This document shows positions 1 to 11,128 of a stretch of DNA of 64,000 nucleotides, piece after piece. The notes under the pieces were generated by a model. The model searched no databases, had not been told where the DNA came from, and worked only from the letters and a program-made list of their open reading frames with translations. Made by a program: the position numbers and the translations under genes. The stretch comes from Brasenia schreberi (lineage: Eukaryota; Streptophyta; Magnoliopsida; Nymphaeales; Cabombaceae): NCBI GenBank assembly GCA_036023115.1, contig JAYKKT010000079.1, positions 13,445,501-13,509,500 of the forward strand, in the 5' to 3' direction. The stretch's first letter is position 1. Each line of letters opens with the position of its first letter.

Positions 1-139
1 CGTAGATCAAGCACAGATCTACTCGTGCCTAACCATTTCTACTTCTATGATGATTCTTTCCATTCGTCACATTGGAAAGAAAGTCGGAGAAAGCTCTACG
101 ATCTGTCGAGAAAGGACAAGCTGCTAGAACTAGGTGATT
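1..139. other. unassigned left-edge sequence
   Basis: This stretch does not match the copia copies in the window. It is less AT-rich than its surroundings and its plus strand is open from base 25 into the copia remnant, but the reading frame resembles nothing I recognise. It may be host sequence or the edge of another transposon cut by the window. Confidence 0.3.
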
Positions 140-365
140 TGAAATTTCAAATTTATGTGGCTCTCATTGCTTCTATGAAAAATGGTTTTCTTTTCGTTTT
201 TCCTTTAATGCAAGCCTACTAATCAAATTCAAGTAATGAGATAAAGGTTACAAATTTCTTTTAACTTATTTGGGCTAATATGTCCTGGCCTCTTATACTG
301 GGAATTCATATCAATAAGCATGACCCACTTAATATATGTGGAAAAAGTAGATGATCCTTCGTTAT

Positions 366-760
366 TCATTTGTTCAGTTTGAAGTGACTATAATAAAAAA
401 ATACCAATAAAAAGCACATGATTATGTTATGTATGGTCACCTTCTCAAGGAAAAACATGTCCTCAAAATCCTTTTTGACTAGCAAAGGTATCAATACTAA
501 ATTATGCCTTATAAATGACATAATTAATATATCAATTAGTAAAATAAGGGTGCTCACAATATCAATCCTAAAGAGCTCAACTCCTAGAACACAAGAGTAA
601 GTATTGTTTTCCATGTAAACTCAATGTTCATTGGATAGGTACTTTTTGATGTCCGTAACTCTGTTCTTACTCTTTGCAATATAGCGTGTTGCTCCGAAGT
701 TAATTCATTAACCAAAAATATCTCTATCCAGATGAAGGTATTTTAGGATTACATAGATTA
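366..760 (-). pseudogene. copia protease / integrase N-terminal remnant (A1)
   Basis: Read on the minus strand this matches the region at 27200-27480 of copy C, where the aspartic-protease-like motif WIDFGATRHIAKSKN is visible (a decayed form of the copia D-S-G-A-T active site). The downstream NNTYSCVLGVELFRIDI stretch is open for 82 codons here. The active-site region itself is frameshifted and has lost its catalytic context. It has no function of its own beyond marking this copia copy. Confidence 0.6.
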
Positions 761-950
761 TTTTATGCTTCTCCTTTCGATCGTTTTATCGAGTGTTGAT
801 AGTGCCTCCATTTTCTATAGTTAAAGCATTTTACCCAAGAAGCGGATCATTGTTGTTTCTTAAATGATTTACTTTTCTTTTTGTTAAATTCTAATTTTTT
901 TATTTTGATTTTTGTTCTAATCATTTATACAACTAGAGCCAAGGTCACCT

Positions 951-1573
951 TTAGCAAGGAGCAATTTTTTCATCTTACCCTTTTTTAGGTGCTCTTGTTC
1001 AATTGTCAATTTTAAGGAAAGTTCAGTTAGGGTAACTATAGAGTAAACCTTAAGAGCAGTGGTGACCATATCTCATGAAGATAAAAGACTATTTAGTATG
1101 GTTAAGATTTGTATTGGGTGTGGAATGATAGTATTAGCCATAGCTAAATCTCTAGCTAGGATGAGTGTCTTATTCACATGCTCGATTATATTGTCTGACT
1201 TTTTCCTTTTATAAGAGTTATATTGTGGTAAGTGCAATTGTATATGCAGTTCTACAATAGTGTCATACTTAGTTGTAATTGAATCAAACATTTCTTTTAT
1301 ACTATTACATTCATCGAAAACCTTATTGAGGTCATCTTCCACGTAGGTCCATATAATTCTCTTTGCTATAATGTCATCCCTAGAGAAACTTTTATAGCTT
1401 TTTCTTTCCTTAGTTGATGCTTTTACATTAGGTTCAATCCTAGTTTCTTTATGGATATAATCTATACCCTCTAGTATCAAAACTAATGGAATGCATCTTT
1501 TTAAGGTTTGAAAATTAAAACCATTTAGTATGTGAGTTTTTGCCAACTCGAGGACACGTACTCTCGAAGCCAT
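951..1573 (-). pseudogene. copia gag (A1), degenerate
   Basis: The start codon at 1571-1573 opens the family gag, MASRVRVLELAKTHILNGFN, which is followed by a gag-polyprotein domain of the copia UBN2 type (alpha-helical, with an LNGFNF motif near residue 17 and an IIEHV..LILARDLAMANTI stretch near residue 130). The frame is open for 166 codons to a stop at 1073. Recognisable gag continues beyond that stop to about 951 (LKLTIEQEHLKKGK), so the stop is a disabling mutation. Gag would form virus-like particles that package the element RNA. The same protein appears at 7430-8130 and 22565-23816, with the same start. Confidence 0.75.
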
Positions 1574-1831
1574 GTTAATTATTTAAATATAAGCAAATAT
1601 TCCAAAGTGAAGATCTAACAAGAAGGACAATCAAAAAAATAAATATATGATAGACTAATAAGCAATAACATGGTGCAAGCAAGTTAATCAATTAAGATTG
1701 ATAAGGCACTAATGAGTAACTTTAGAGAAGAACAAGTCATTTCACTATAAGTAATTTCAGGTACCTGTCTATAAACATAAAAGTGTCTATAAAGAACTGC
1801 TCTTGTGTGTGTTTCTATACAATTAGAAACC

Positions 1832-3300
1832 CTAAACATGTCTCAATCTGATATTGGTAACATGTTTAGCAAATAAGTCTTGAGATATACTTTTTGTTAA
1901 GGGGTCTCTTATCATATCTTTTGTTGGAAGGTAAGTGTGAGATATTTCATTCTTTTGTATCATATCATGTACAAAATGATACTTTACTATTACATACTTG
2001 CTCCTTGATTTATCAACTCCATTCTTTATAAGTGTTATGGCTGTAGTATTGTCATAATAAATGAAAACTAACTCATTGTCTATATCCAGCTTCAAATCAT
2101 AAATGAAGTGACTTATTTAAACGACACTTATTGCAAACATACTGCCAGCAATATATTTAACTTCTTGTGTATACAATGCTACACAATCTTCTTTCTTACA
2201 TGACTAAGAAACAAAACCACCTCCAAACAAGGAAACTTGATTGAATGTTGACTTGATGTCATCATTGCACTCGGTAAAGTCAACATCTAAATATCAAGTA
2301 ATTTATAATTTATATGTCTGATAATATAATTTCAAATCCTTTGCTCCTTTTAAATATCTCAAAATCTTCTTTACGACAACCAAATGTTGTTAACCAAGAT
2401 TACTTTGATATCTACTCATGAGACCAATAACAAAGCTAATATCACGTCCTCTACATAACATAGCATACATCAAGCTACCAATCGCTTGAGTATAAGGAAC
2501 ATTTGGTTTTCTTATCTATCACTTGGACATTTAGCTTTACTAAGCTTGATCCCTTTGACAACAAGTGTACTAGCAGAGGTGCAATCACCCATTCTGAATT
2601 CTTGAGAATATAGTTAATATATTTTCTTGACTTATACATAATAGTCTAGACTCTCTATTAGGGATAATCTTTATACCCAATATATAGGATGTCTCTCCCA
2701 TATCCTTCATCTCAAACGTAGAGCTTAACCATGACTTGGTCTTGATAATTTTATCATTGTCATTACCAGTTAATAAGATGTCATGCATATAATGATAGGA
2801 TGACAAAGTGGCTCCCACTATTTGAGACAAAGGTACATTGATCTAACTAATTAGCCAGAAACCCAAGTTCTATAACAACATTTTGAAAGCTAAAATACTA
2901 TTGACAAGGTGATTATTTTATACTATGGGATTTCTTCAACCTATATATCATATCATCGTGACGTTTAATTACATATCATTTTGACCTTTAATTACATAAC
3001 CTTTTGGCTGTTTCATGTAAATTATTTCATTAAGGTCACCACTTAGAAAAATATTTTTTATATCTAGATGATGTAAATCCAAATCATGAAAGGCAACAAT
3101 TGCCAAAATTATGGTTATGGATGCAAATCTTGCAATTGGAGAATATGTTTCAACATAATAAATTTCCTCGTTTAGGAAAAACTTTTACAACCAACCTCAC
3201 TTTAATTTTTTTTTTTGAACCATTGACTTTATATTTCTTTTTCAATACCATTTACAACCTATTGCTTTTCATCCTTTTAACAAAATGACCAACTCTAGGA
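1832..3300 (-). pseudogene. copia reverse transcriptase-RNase H (A2), broken
   Basis: Minus-strand translation shows the copia RT order in fragments. A KAIGCKW-like entry lies near 3250, a DIKNIFLSGDLNE stretch (normally DVKTAFLNGDL) near 3040, and a decayed active-site strand near 2790 (MHDILLTGNDND, where copia has YVDDML). The last is followed by a long open stretch to 2585. RNase H is open at 2095-1832 and ends in the typical SRSKYVIVKYHFVHD...DPLTKSI region with a natural stop. Multiple frameshifts and stops lie between these blocks. RT would copy element RNA to cDNA and RNase H would degrade the template; this copy can do neither. Confidence 0.75.
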
Positions 3301-3499
3301 CTTGTTTTCTAAATAGATTTAATTTTTTATATGAAGGTATTTTACCAACCTTAAATTTCAATCCAAATGAAGGTATTTTGGGATTACATAGATTACTTCA
3401 TGCTTCTCCTTTTAGTCGCTTTGTCGAGTATTGTTATCGCTCTTGTAATAATACCTTTTTATAGTGCCCCAATTTTCTATAGTTAAAGCATTTTACCAA

Positions 3500-4230
3500 A
3501 GAAGCGGATCCTTGCGAATTCTTGAATAATTTATCTTTTTTTGTTCAATTCTAAATTTTGATTTTGATTTCTTTTGTTTTGGTGATTTATACAACTAGAG
3601 CTAGGGTCACCCTTAGCAAGGAGGAATTTCTTCTTCTTGCTCTTTTTTAGGTGCTCTTGTTCAATTGTCAATTTTAAGGAATGTTTAGCTAGGGTAACTA
3701 TAGAGTAAACCTTAAGAGTAGTGGTGACAATATCCCATGAAGATAGAAAACTATTTAGTATGGTTGAGATTTGTATTGGGTGTGGAGCGATAGTATTAGC
3801 CATAGCTAAATCTCTAGGTAAGATGAGCATTTTAATCATATGCTCGATCATATTCTCCGACTCTTTCATTTTATAAGAGTTATATTGTTGTAAGAGCAAT
3901 TGTATATGCAGTTCGACAATAGTGTCATACTTAGTTTTGATTGCATCAAACATTTCTTTTGTACTATTACATTCATCAAAAACCTTATTGAGGTCATCTT
4001 CCATGTCAATATAATTGTCTTTGCTATAATATCATCCCTAAATAAACTTTTATAGCTTTCTCTTTTCCTAGTAGATGCTTCTACATTAGGTTCAATCATG
4101 GTTTCTTTAAGGACATAATTTATACCTCTAGTATCAAAGCTAATGAAATATGTCTTTTTAAGGTTTGAAAATTAAAACCATTTAGTTTGTGAGTTTTTAC
4201 CAACTCGAGGACACATACTCTCAAAGCCAT
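3500..4230 (-). pseudogene. copia gag (A2), frameshifted
   Basis: The start codon at 4228-4230 has the same context as the other gag copies. The first part (to about 4004) is frameshifted. From 4004 to 3531 the gag is open for 157 codons, including NMIEHMIKMLILPRDLAMAN and the basic C-terminal tail LKKSKKKKFLLAKGD. The C copy at 23353-23775 is nearly identical in protein, which makes A2 and C close relatives and supports duplication of this block. Confidence 0.75.
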
Positions 4231-5717
4231 TTTAATTATTTAAATATTAGAAATATTCCAAAAGTGAAGATCTAATGAGCAAGACAATAAAAAAATATAT
4301 ATACAATAGACTAATAAGCAACAACATGGTGCAAGCAAGTTAATCAATTAAGATTGATAAAGTAGTAAAAAGTAATTTTAGAGAAGAACAAGTAATTTCA
4401 ACTACCTTTCTATAAACAAAAGGTATCTAAGGTACTATCTAAGAATAAAATTTTTTTATGGAGGCAAGATGAAAATTAATACGCTGATGTAATTTTAAAA
4501 GAAGTCTATGAGCAGAACTATAACTTCTACAACATACACTATTCTATAATTTAAAAAGACATAAATAGTCTATTTGAAATAGTAAAATCTATAGATCCAT
4601 AATTTCAAAAAGGTTGTAGATACTATTCAGAAATTAACAAAATGTATGATTCAGTAGATATAAAATGATTAAGTATATTTCTTGAAAATCACAAGGTTCA
4701 CTGACTGAAATGGAAATAGTCTAGTGGCAATATTGAGATTTTCAGAAAAAACAGTGCATAATGGTAAAATTGTCAAAAAACCGGTAACCACTTAGGCTAG
4801 TTCTAGAAGGGGCAAAAAAACCCTTCCTTTCTTTCATTGGTTAGGTTTATTGTGTGAGATGGCTCAACGAGCCTTAAAGTTGAATTTGTTGAGATGCAAA
4901 GAGGGGCTCTGACAATCATTGGTTCTCAGACAATCATTGGTTTGACAAATGCTGGTGGGAAAAAAACTCAATGCTTAGAAAAAGGATGACTCTCTTTCTA
5001 TTTCCCATCTCCCTCTTTCGTCGATGGTTGCTGATTACTCACTTTGATTTTGTAATGAGGCGGTAAACTGTCCAAAAACAAATGAGGAATAAGAGCAACA
5101 AACTTCAGATGAGTAAATATTTTATGGTAAGTTTATTTCTATACCCTTGTTCTCCTTTTCACCAAAGTGAAATTTCTCCCCTTTTACTGTTATCGCAAAC
5201 AATCTTAACTAATCTTAATAAAGGAGTAGGTTTCAGTTTCACAAAAGAGATAAAGACTCCATGTCTTGGATATCTGGTTTCAAAACAGATGAGTATTTTT
5301 TTAAGAAGATTGATTGGTTCTACTTTAATGTGTAAAAAATAGAGGAGAAGGGAATCAATCCACTCTCTAGTCGTCTCCTTTTTTTTTCAGTTTGCAAATT
5401 GTTATAACAAGCAACCATACTAAGAGCTAAGAAGAGAAAAAAATTAGAGTAGTTTGCTCTTTGATAATTTATGAATCTATTCTTTATAGACGATTATTTG
5501 TGTTCAGTATTAGTAACCAATAAATGACCTAGGCTTATCATAGTAAGCCGTGATGTAATGAATAGAGAGATGTAATTTGATCTTTCATACTTGCAGTATT
5601 CCCCTCTGCTACAGGTTACCGTCCTGTATCAAACATATATAAAACAATAATTTGTATCTTAAGTAGTCAAGCTATTGAGTTAGTTATCTCTTCTGGTCTG
5701 CGAAAGGATTGTAAGTA
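4231..5717 (-). other. copia A2 long untranslated leader
   Basis: About 1.5 kb separates the primer-binding site from gag. The same leader recurs at 8131-9401 plus 12961-13019 and at 21175-22564. It contains short direct repeats of a CTGACAATCATTGG motif near 4910-4945 and A/T-rich sequence. An antisense open frame at 8280-8504 in copy B is broken by stops here (about 4430-4600). No sense-strand protein is apparent. Confidence 0.6.
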
Positions 5718-5729
5718 GCTTTGATACTA
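5718..5729 (-). other. copia primer-binding site (A2), one base degenerate
   Basis: On the minus strand this reads TAGTATCAAAGC, a one-base change from the TGGTATCAAAGC seen at 13020-13031. It begins one base after the LTR end, as expected for a site pairing with the 3' end of initiator-Met tRNA in copia elements. Confidence 0.75.
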
Positions 5730-5730
5730 A

Positions 5731-6123
5731 TGTTATCTCTTTGTTGCATGAGAAGCGTCGTTAAGGTGCGAATCAATTGGCATGCCTTTCTCACAAGGAA
5801 CGAAAAGAGAGATTGATCGCATGTGATCATCTACAACTCCCATTCTATTTATCCTTGCATTCCTTTTACTTCTTCGGATGTGTGTTTCAACCAAAAGATG
5901 TGCATTTCAGCCAAGTGGAAGGGCTCCAAATTGTGTTACCTCTTTACTTAATTACTTTAAAAAAAATATTGTATTTAGTTTAAACGTTTTGTTTGACAAA
6001 ACTGATAAATGGTCTATGCAATTATAATAAGGAAGGGGGACTCTTTCATATCTGTTATGTATGAAGCCTTATGGCCATCCATAACTCCAGGGGCTATCAA
6101 TGATAATGTTCAATTGTATTACA
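5731..6123 (-). repeat. copia LTR (393 bp)
   Basis: On the minus strand it begins TGTAATACAATTG and ends AACA, followed by one spacer base and the primer-binding site. Homologous LTRs are at 13033-13412 and at 17305-21161 (interrupted). Immediately 5' of it lies polygalacturonase intron sequence (6124 onward), the same junction as on the right side of the window. Confidence 0.8.
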
Positions 6124-6366
6124 TGATGATATTCCTTAAAACATGGATATTTGTACTGTATACAATAAAGTATATTCTGATTAATCTACTTGGGTCGTGA
6201 TGTACCGTATTCCATGGCCAGATCCACAGGTGACCTTTTGTATCCACAAAGATACCAACAGAAAGCAGTCATCTCCAGTCTTGATATCACTATTCGTGAT
6301 GGTCACACCAGTAGATTGCTCCACGTGGATGCCGTCCTTATTAGGGCTTGTGCTTGAGGACTGAAT
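6124..6366 (-). pseudogene. polygalacturonase exon-2/intron-2 fragment captured in copia (left)
   Basis: Minus-strand translation gives a PG exon-2 piece: HVEQSTGVTITN, IKTGDDC, and a CGSGHGI motif matching the CGPGHGI motif of the intact gene at 13632-15371. The NTDGI motif has become NKDGI, and four to six residues after GDDC are deleted or replaced (FLLVSLWIQKV in place of ISIGPGTRNLWIEKV). Sequence below about 6200 is homologous to PG intron 2, so the source was genomic DNA or unspliced RNA. Copia integrase abuts at 6367 and a copia LTR abuts at 6123. The same broken fragment with the same junctions occurs at 17062-17304. It is not functional. Confidence 0.85.
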
Positions 6367-7330
6367 TGTTCATCTACACCATTTTGTTGAGTTGTATTAG
6401 GCATTCTATTTTGCTTATTATATCATGTCCTTTGCAATATTGAGAAAACTCAAATAAGGTATATTATCCACTTCTATCAAACCTTAGTACTTTAATAATA
6501 CATCCAAGTTGATTTTAAACTTTTTGCTGATATTCTTTAAATATGTTCAATACTTCTGATTTATGTGACAAGAGGTATCATACCTCAAATAGTCATCAAT
6601 AAAGGTCATAAAATAAAATTCACATGATAAAACCTTATTCTAAAAGATCTAAAGATATCAATGTAAATGATTTCTAATAAATTTGTGGCTCTTCTTGCTT
6701 CTATGTAAAATGGTTTCTTGTTACTTTCTCTTTAATAAACACCTACTATTTGTTGAATGTAGTTTCATCAAATTTAAGTAATAAGTTAAAGGCTATAAAT
6801 TTCTTTAACTTATTTAGGTTAATATGTCCTAGCCTCTTATACTAGGAATTCATATCAATAAGCATGACACATTCAATATATGTGGAAAAAGCAGATAATC
6901 CTTCATTATTCATTTGTTAAGTTTAAAGAGACTATGATAGAAAAATACCAATAGAAAGCACATGATTATGTTATGTATGGTCAACTTCTCAAGGAAAAAC
7001 ACGACCTAAAAATCCTTTTTGAAAAGGAAAGGTATCGACACAAAATTGTGCCTTATAGTCTTCCTAGAATAGGAGTGCTGACTATATCAATCCTAAAGAG
7101 CTCAACTCCTAGAACACAAGAGTAAGTATTGTTTCCCATGTAGACTCGATATTCATTCGGTATATACTTTTTGAGGTCCATAGCTCTGTTCTTACTCTTT
7201 GCAATATGGCATGTTGCTCCGAAGTCAATCCATTAGCCAAAAATATCTCTATTCAGATGGAGGTATTTTGGGATTACGTAGATTACTTCATGCTTCTCCT
7301 TTTGGTCATTTTATCGAGTGTTGTTATCAC
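6367..7330 (-). pseudogene. copia protease-integrase remnant (B)
   Basis: This is homologous on the minus strand to 16171-17061 and 27165-28135. It runs from the protease region (near 7230, where the intact motif would read WIDFGAT) through the integrase core to the TPQQNG-like end at about 6390. Many stops are present. Integrase would insert element cDNA; this copy is dead. It ends exactly where the PG fragment begins. Confidence 0.7.
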
Positions 7331-7429
7331 TCTTCTTGTAATAGTACCTTTATAATGGCCCAATTTTTTTATAGTTAAAGCATTTTACCCAAGAAGCGGA
7401 TCCGTGTGGTTTCTTGAATGATTTACTTT

Positions 7430-8130
7430 ACTTTTTTTTAAATTTTAAATTTTTTATTTTGATTTCTTTTGTTCTGGTGATTTATACAACTAGAGCTAAG
7501 GTCACCCTTGGCAAGGAGCAATTCTTCCTTCTTGCCCTTTTTTAGGTGCTCTTGTTCAATTGTGAATTTTAAGGAAAGTTAAGCTAGGGTAACTATTGAG
7601 TAAACCTTAAGAGCAGTGGTGACTATACCCCATGAAGATAAAAGACTATTTGGTACGATTGAGATTTGTATTGGGTGTGGAATGATAGTATTAGCCATAC
7701 CTAAATCTCTAGCTAGGATGAGCACCTTATTCAAATGCTCGATTATATTGTCTGACTCTTTCATATTATAAGAGTTATATTGTTGTAAGAGCAATTGCAT
7801 ATATAGTTTCACAATAGTGTCATACATAGTTGTGATTGCATCGAACATTTCTTTTGTACTATTACATTCATCGAAAACCTTATTGATGTCATCTTCCATG
7901 TAGGTCAATATAATTGTCTTTGCTATAATATCATCCCTAGAAAAACTTTTATAGCTTTTTCTTTCCTTTGTTGATGCTTTTACATTATGTTCAATCGTTG
8001 TTTCTTTAAGGACATAATTTATACCCTCTAGTATCAAAGCTAATGGAATACGTCTTTTTAAGGTTTGAAAATTAAAACCATTTAGTTTGTGAGTTTTTAC
8101 CCACTCGAGGACACATACTCTCGAAGCCAT
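7430..8130 (-). pseudogene. copia gag (B), nearly open
   Basis: This is the best preserved gag of this family. The start at 8128-8130 opens 183 codons to a stop at 7579, and homology continues past the stop in the same frame (TIEQEHLKKGKKE) to about 7430. Visible features are the N-terminal MASRVCVLEWVKTHKLNGFN, the DDINKVFDECNSTKEMFDAI block near residue 75 and the ESDNIIEH helix near residue 125. I chose this start because the same ATG and context recur in all four gag copies. Confidence 0.8.
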
Positions 8131-9401
8131 TTTAATTATTTAAATATAAGCAAATATTTCAAAAGTGAAGACCTATCAAGCAAGACGATTATAAACTAAA
8201 TATATGACAGACAAATAATCAACAACATGGTGCAAGCAAGTTAATAAATTAAGATTGATAATGCACTATAAATTAATTTTTGAGAAGAACATGTAATTTC
8301 AAATATTTGTCTATAAACAAAAAAGTGTCTAAGGTATTATCTAGGAATAAGAAAGACTTATGGAGACAAGATGAAAATGAATATGCTGATGTAATTTTAA
8401 AAGAAGTCTATGAGCATAACTATAATTTCTACAACATACACTGTTATATAATTTCAGAAGACATAAGTAGTCTATTTGAAATAGTAAAATCTAGAGATCC
8501 ATAATTTCAAAAAGGTTGTTGGTACTATTCAGAAATGAACAAAACGTATGATCCAATAGATATAAAATGATTAAGTACATTTCTAGAAAATCATAAAGTT
8601 AACTACTGAACTGCAAATAGTCTAGTGGCAATATTGTGATTTCTAGAAAATAATAGTGCATAATGGTAAAATTGTCAGCAAGAAAACTGCTAACCACTTA
8701 GGCTAGTTCTACAAGGGGCAAGAAACCCCCCCTTCCTTTCTTTCACTGGTTAGTTTTGCTGTGTGAGATGGCTCAACGAGCCTTAACGTTGAATCTGTTG
8801 AGATGCGGAGAGGGGCTCTGACAATCATTGGTTCTCTGACAATCATCCAAAAGCAAATGAGGAATAAGACCGAGTGAAGATTTTATGGTAAGTTTATTTC
8901 TATATCCAAACTGAAATTTCTTCCCTTTTACTGTTATCGCAAACAATCTGAACTAATCTTGGCAAAGTAGTAGGTTTGAGTTTTGCAAAAGAGAAAGACT
9001 CCATGTCTTAGATATCTGGTTTCAAAACAGATGATTTTTTTTTTAAGAAGATTTTTTGGTTTCTACTTTAATGTGTAAAAAACAGAGGAGAAGGGTATCA
9101 ATTGACTCTTTAGTCGTCTCCTTTGTTTTCAGTTTGCAGATTGTTATAACAAGCAACAGTACACAGAGCTAAGAAGAGAAAAAAATTAGAGTAGTTTGCT
9201 CTTTGATAATTTCTGAATCGATTCTTTATAGACGATTATTTGTGTTCAGTATTAGTAACCAATAAATGACCTAGGCTTATCATAGTAAGCGGTGATGTAA
9301 CGAATAGAGAGATGTAATTTGATCTTTCATACTTGTGGTATTGCCCCCCTGCTACAGATTACCGTTCTATATCAAACGTATATAAAACAGTAACTCGTAT
9401 C
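8131..9401 (-). other. copia B leader, distal part
   Basis: This is homologous to 4231-5717. An antisense (plus-strand) 74-codon open frame lies at 8280-8504 (NKKDLWRQDENEYADVILKE). In A2 its counterpart is recognisable but interrupted, so I do not call it a gene. The last five bases before the solo LTR, 9397-9401 (gtatc), are the target-site duplication. Confidence 0.6.
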
Positions 9402-9829
9402 TGTAGACACCCAAAATTTTCTTTTAAAATTCTTACATTTTTAGGAAAGTGGTCATTTTTAGTAATTTTGGGGTTTTTGAAGGAAAAAGGCACTAAACGA
9501 GTTTGTTTTGGTACCAAAATTTTATAGAAGCTTTAAAATGGTGAAAGAATGCTTTCCGTTCTGAAAATTTCGAATTTTGACAAAATTGGGAAAAATGACG
9601 ATTTTGCCCCCGGCATGGAAAAGCTGGATTTCGTTTTCTTAAAAGATTTATGACAAAAAGTATGTTGAAAGCTTGCCTTTTGAAAAGATACAGGTATCAA
9701 AAAGACAAGTTGACACCTAAAAAGGACGGTGGACGCCCAGAAAGGGAAAACGGGCACTAAAAAGGAAAAGTGAGCTTCCTAGAAAGAAAAGCTCACATTT
9801 GGAAAGAAATCAATTTCTAGAGGGTAAGG

Positions 9830-10653
9830 TCGGTATTATCAAAAGAAAGGAAAGGTGGAAGCAAGAACAAAAGCCTCCGAAAACGAAGGTTTGGTATAAA
9901 ACGCCTTTCGTAACGTGTCTACGTTATGTTTGGGTATCGAGGTAATTAGTATTGATATACATCAATTTGCATCGTCATTTGTTACTGGTATGCTATTGAT
10001 ATGTTATGATAAGAGCAATTTTAATATCCCAACACTCGTGGAAAGAAATCTAACGAGCATGATGGTTGGTTTTCAAAAACATAACATGGGCTTGCTTAAC
10101 ACTTTCATAATAGGTAGGCATGGAACATGGATGTGCATAACCACTTTCACCGCAAACATGCAGTTTGCTAATTCACAACACGGGCTGATGTTGTGAGGTT
10201 ACCGAAAAATCTGAAAAGAAATTGACATTGCTTGTTGTCAATCATGACTTGAAGAAGGAATGCACACTGATTCGATACTTCGATGGGAAAACATATGAAT
10301 GGGTAGAACTAAGTCGGCAACCTAATATAATTGGGAAAGGCAATAATCACTGGAATTTGTTTTGAGTACTTTGACTTGCAAAATAGTTAATATGTAGTGG
10401 ATAAAGGCTACAATGGTTTCATTGTCTGAAAATGATAGGACGGACAGAGTTGCTCTATGATCTTTTCATGTTCTACTCTATATGGACAAGATTTGATGAT
10501 CAAAAGCTGTCACAGATATCCACATACTTGGTGCGGGTCCAGTGGAGTTCTTGGCCCACGCAAGGATGCTGTCCATGATGATGCCACATCTGTAACAAGG
10601 GGTGTTTGGGCAATGATTGCATTCCTCCTTACCTACTGTTTGCTACAAGCACC
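9830..10653 (+). other. LTR1 U3 cargo, unidentified
   Basis: This is unlike the other LTRs at the same position. A 93-codon open frame lies at 9915-10196. A further protein-like stretch near 10207-10360 ([20 protein letters not shown], then YFDGKTYEW) is closed by stops. Neither is a family I recognise. Because clear host gene pieces follow immediately, these are likely captured host sequence, but that is inference. Confidence 0.35.
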
Positions 10654-10860
10654 ATCAACAATGATGTTGCTGTGGCTGGTGGCATGGAAAGCATGTCAAA
10701 CACCCCTCACTATCTTCCAGATTCAAGGAAGGGAATCCGTTTTTCACATGGAACTCTTGTTGATGGTATGCTCAAGGATGGATTATGGGACGTTTATGAT
10801 GACAATGCCATGGGAGTGTATGCAGAACTTTGTGCAGACCAACATTCAATAAGCAGAGAG
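10654..10860 (+). pseudogene. captured fragment of acetyl-CoA C-acetyltransferase (thiolase)
   Basis: These 69 codons are open in one frame and carry the thiolase signature VAVAGGMESMSNTPHYLPDS followed by GTLVDGMLKDGLWDVYDDNA, MGVYAELCADQHSISRE. It corresponds to the middle of the roughly 400-residue cytosolic acetoacetyl-CoA thiolase of plants. That enzyme condenses two acetyl-CoA molecules at the start of the mevalonate pathway. The catalytic cysteines and histidine of the full enzyme are not in this piece. It is intron-free and in the same orientation as the LTR, and the next captured gene piece starts within two bases of its end. It cannot be functional as an enzyme. Confidence 0.85.
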
Positions 10861-10861
10861 T

Positions 10862-10927
10862 GCAAGAGAAGGAATCCTCAGCATATGGGATAATGCAGAT
10901 ATCATCAAGATCAGCAAAGAAGAAATG
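10862..10927 (+). pseudogene. captured fragment of fructokinase (pfkB family)
   Basis: Twenty-two codons read AREGILSIWDNADIIKISKE plus two residues. This matches the plant fructokinase segment normally written AR-GI-SIWD-ADIIKIS--E, from the middle of the pfkB sugar kinase. Fructokinase phosphorylates fructose to fructose 6-phosphate. The piece is in a different frame from the preceding thiolase fragment and starts two bases after it, so the two were joined as DNA and were not selected as a fusion protein. It is too short to fold alone. Confidence 0.65.
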
Positions 10928-10996
10928 TGAAGAGCTGCAGTGTGCTCTTCCTAATGTTTCCAACGAAGAATCTATCTTAACAAAACAGAAAAAAAT
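10928..10996 (+). other. short unidentified link between captured fragments
   Basis: Sixty-nine bases between the fructokinase-like and MA3-like pieces. One frame reads EELQCALPNVSNEESI, which could be a further fragment, but I cannot name it. Confidence 0.3.
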
Positions 10997-11128
10997 CATG
11001 AGAAGGAGATGGCTTCTGTTCTTCTTTCCGCACTTCATATTGAGTTGTTTTCCACAGAGGACATTGTTAATGGGTTTGTTCTGTTTCTGGAATCTGCAGA
11101 AGACACTGCTCTTGATGTCTTAGATGCT
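10997..11128 (+). pseudogene. captured fragment of MA3-domain (PDCD4-like) protein
   Basis: Forty-four codons read HEKEMASVLLSALHIELFST, then EDIVNGFVLFLESAEDTALD and VLDA. This is the helical core of an MA3 domain as found in plant PDCD4-like translation regulatory proteins, where MA3 domains bind the helicase eIF4A. The usual continuation of the domain is replaced after VLDA by sequence of another gene. It is a fragment and non-functional. Confidence 0.75.

Larger units (their letters stand above)
140..1793 (-). mobile_element. Ty1/copia remnant A1 (leader, gag, protease, integrase start)
   Basis: Read on the minus strand this contains the end of the leader, gag, the gag-protease linker and the start of integrase of a copia family seen again at 3500-4230, 6367-8130, 16171-17061 and 22565-28135. 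The higher-coordinate end stops abruptly near 1793, where leader sequence abuts the 3' end of the RNase H of copy A2 with no LTR between them. That points to recombination or deletion between copies. The element is broken by stops and is non-functional. Confidence 0.8.
1794..6123 (-). mobile_element. Ty1/copia element A2 (LTR, PBS, leader, gag, RT-RNase H)
   Basis: In minus-strand order this is LTR (6123-5731), primer-binding site (5729-5718), a long leader, gag (4230-3500), RT and RNase H (3300-1832). Integrase is missing between the gag/protease region and RT, so there is an internal deletion. No 3' LTR is present: RNase H runs straight into A1 at 1793. The LTR at 5731-6123 also serves as the lower-coordinate LTR of copy B, giving a tandem LTR-body-LTR-body arrangement. 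Confidence 0.75.

Noticed and set aside
25..222. 65-codon open frame at the left edge
   Set aside because: It crosses from unassigned sequence into antisense copia, so it cannot be one gene.
10457..10852. 131-codon open frame as a gene
   Set aside because: It is an off-frame shadow of the thiolase fragment, whose true frame is the overlapping one from 10654 to 10860.
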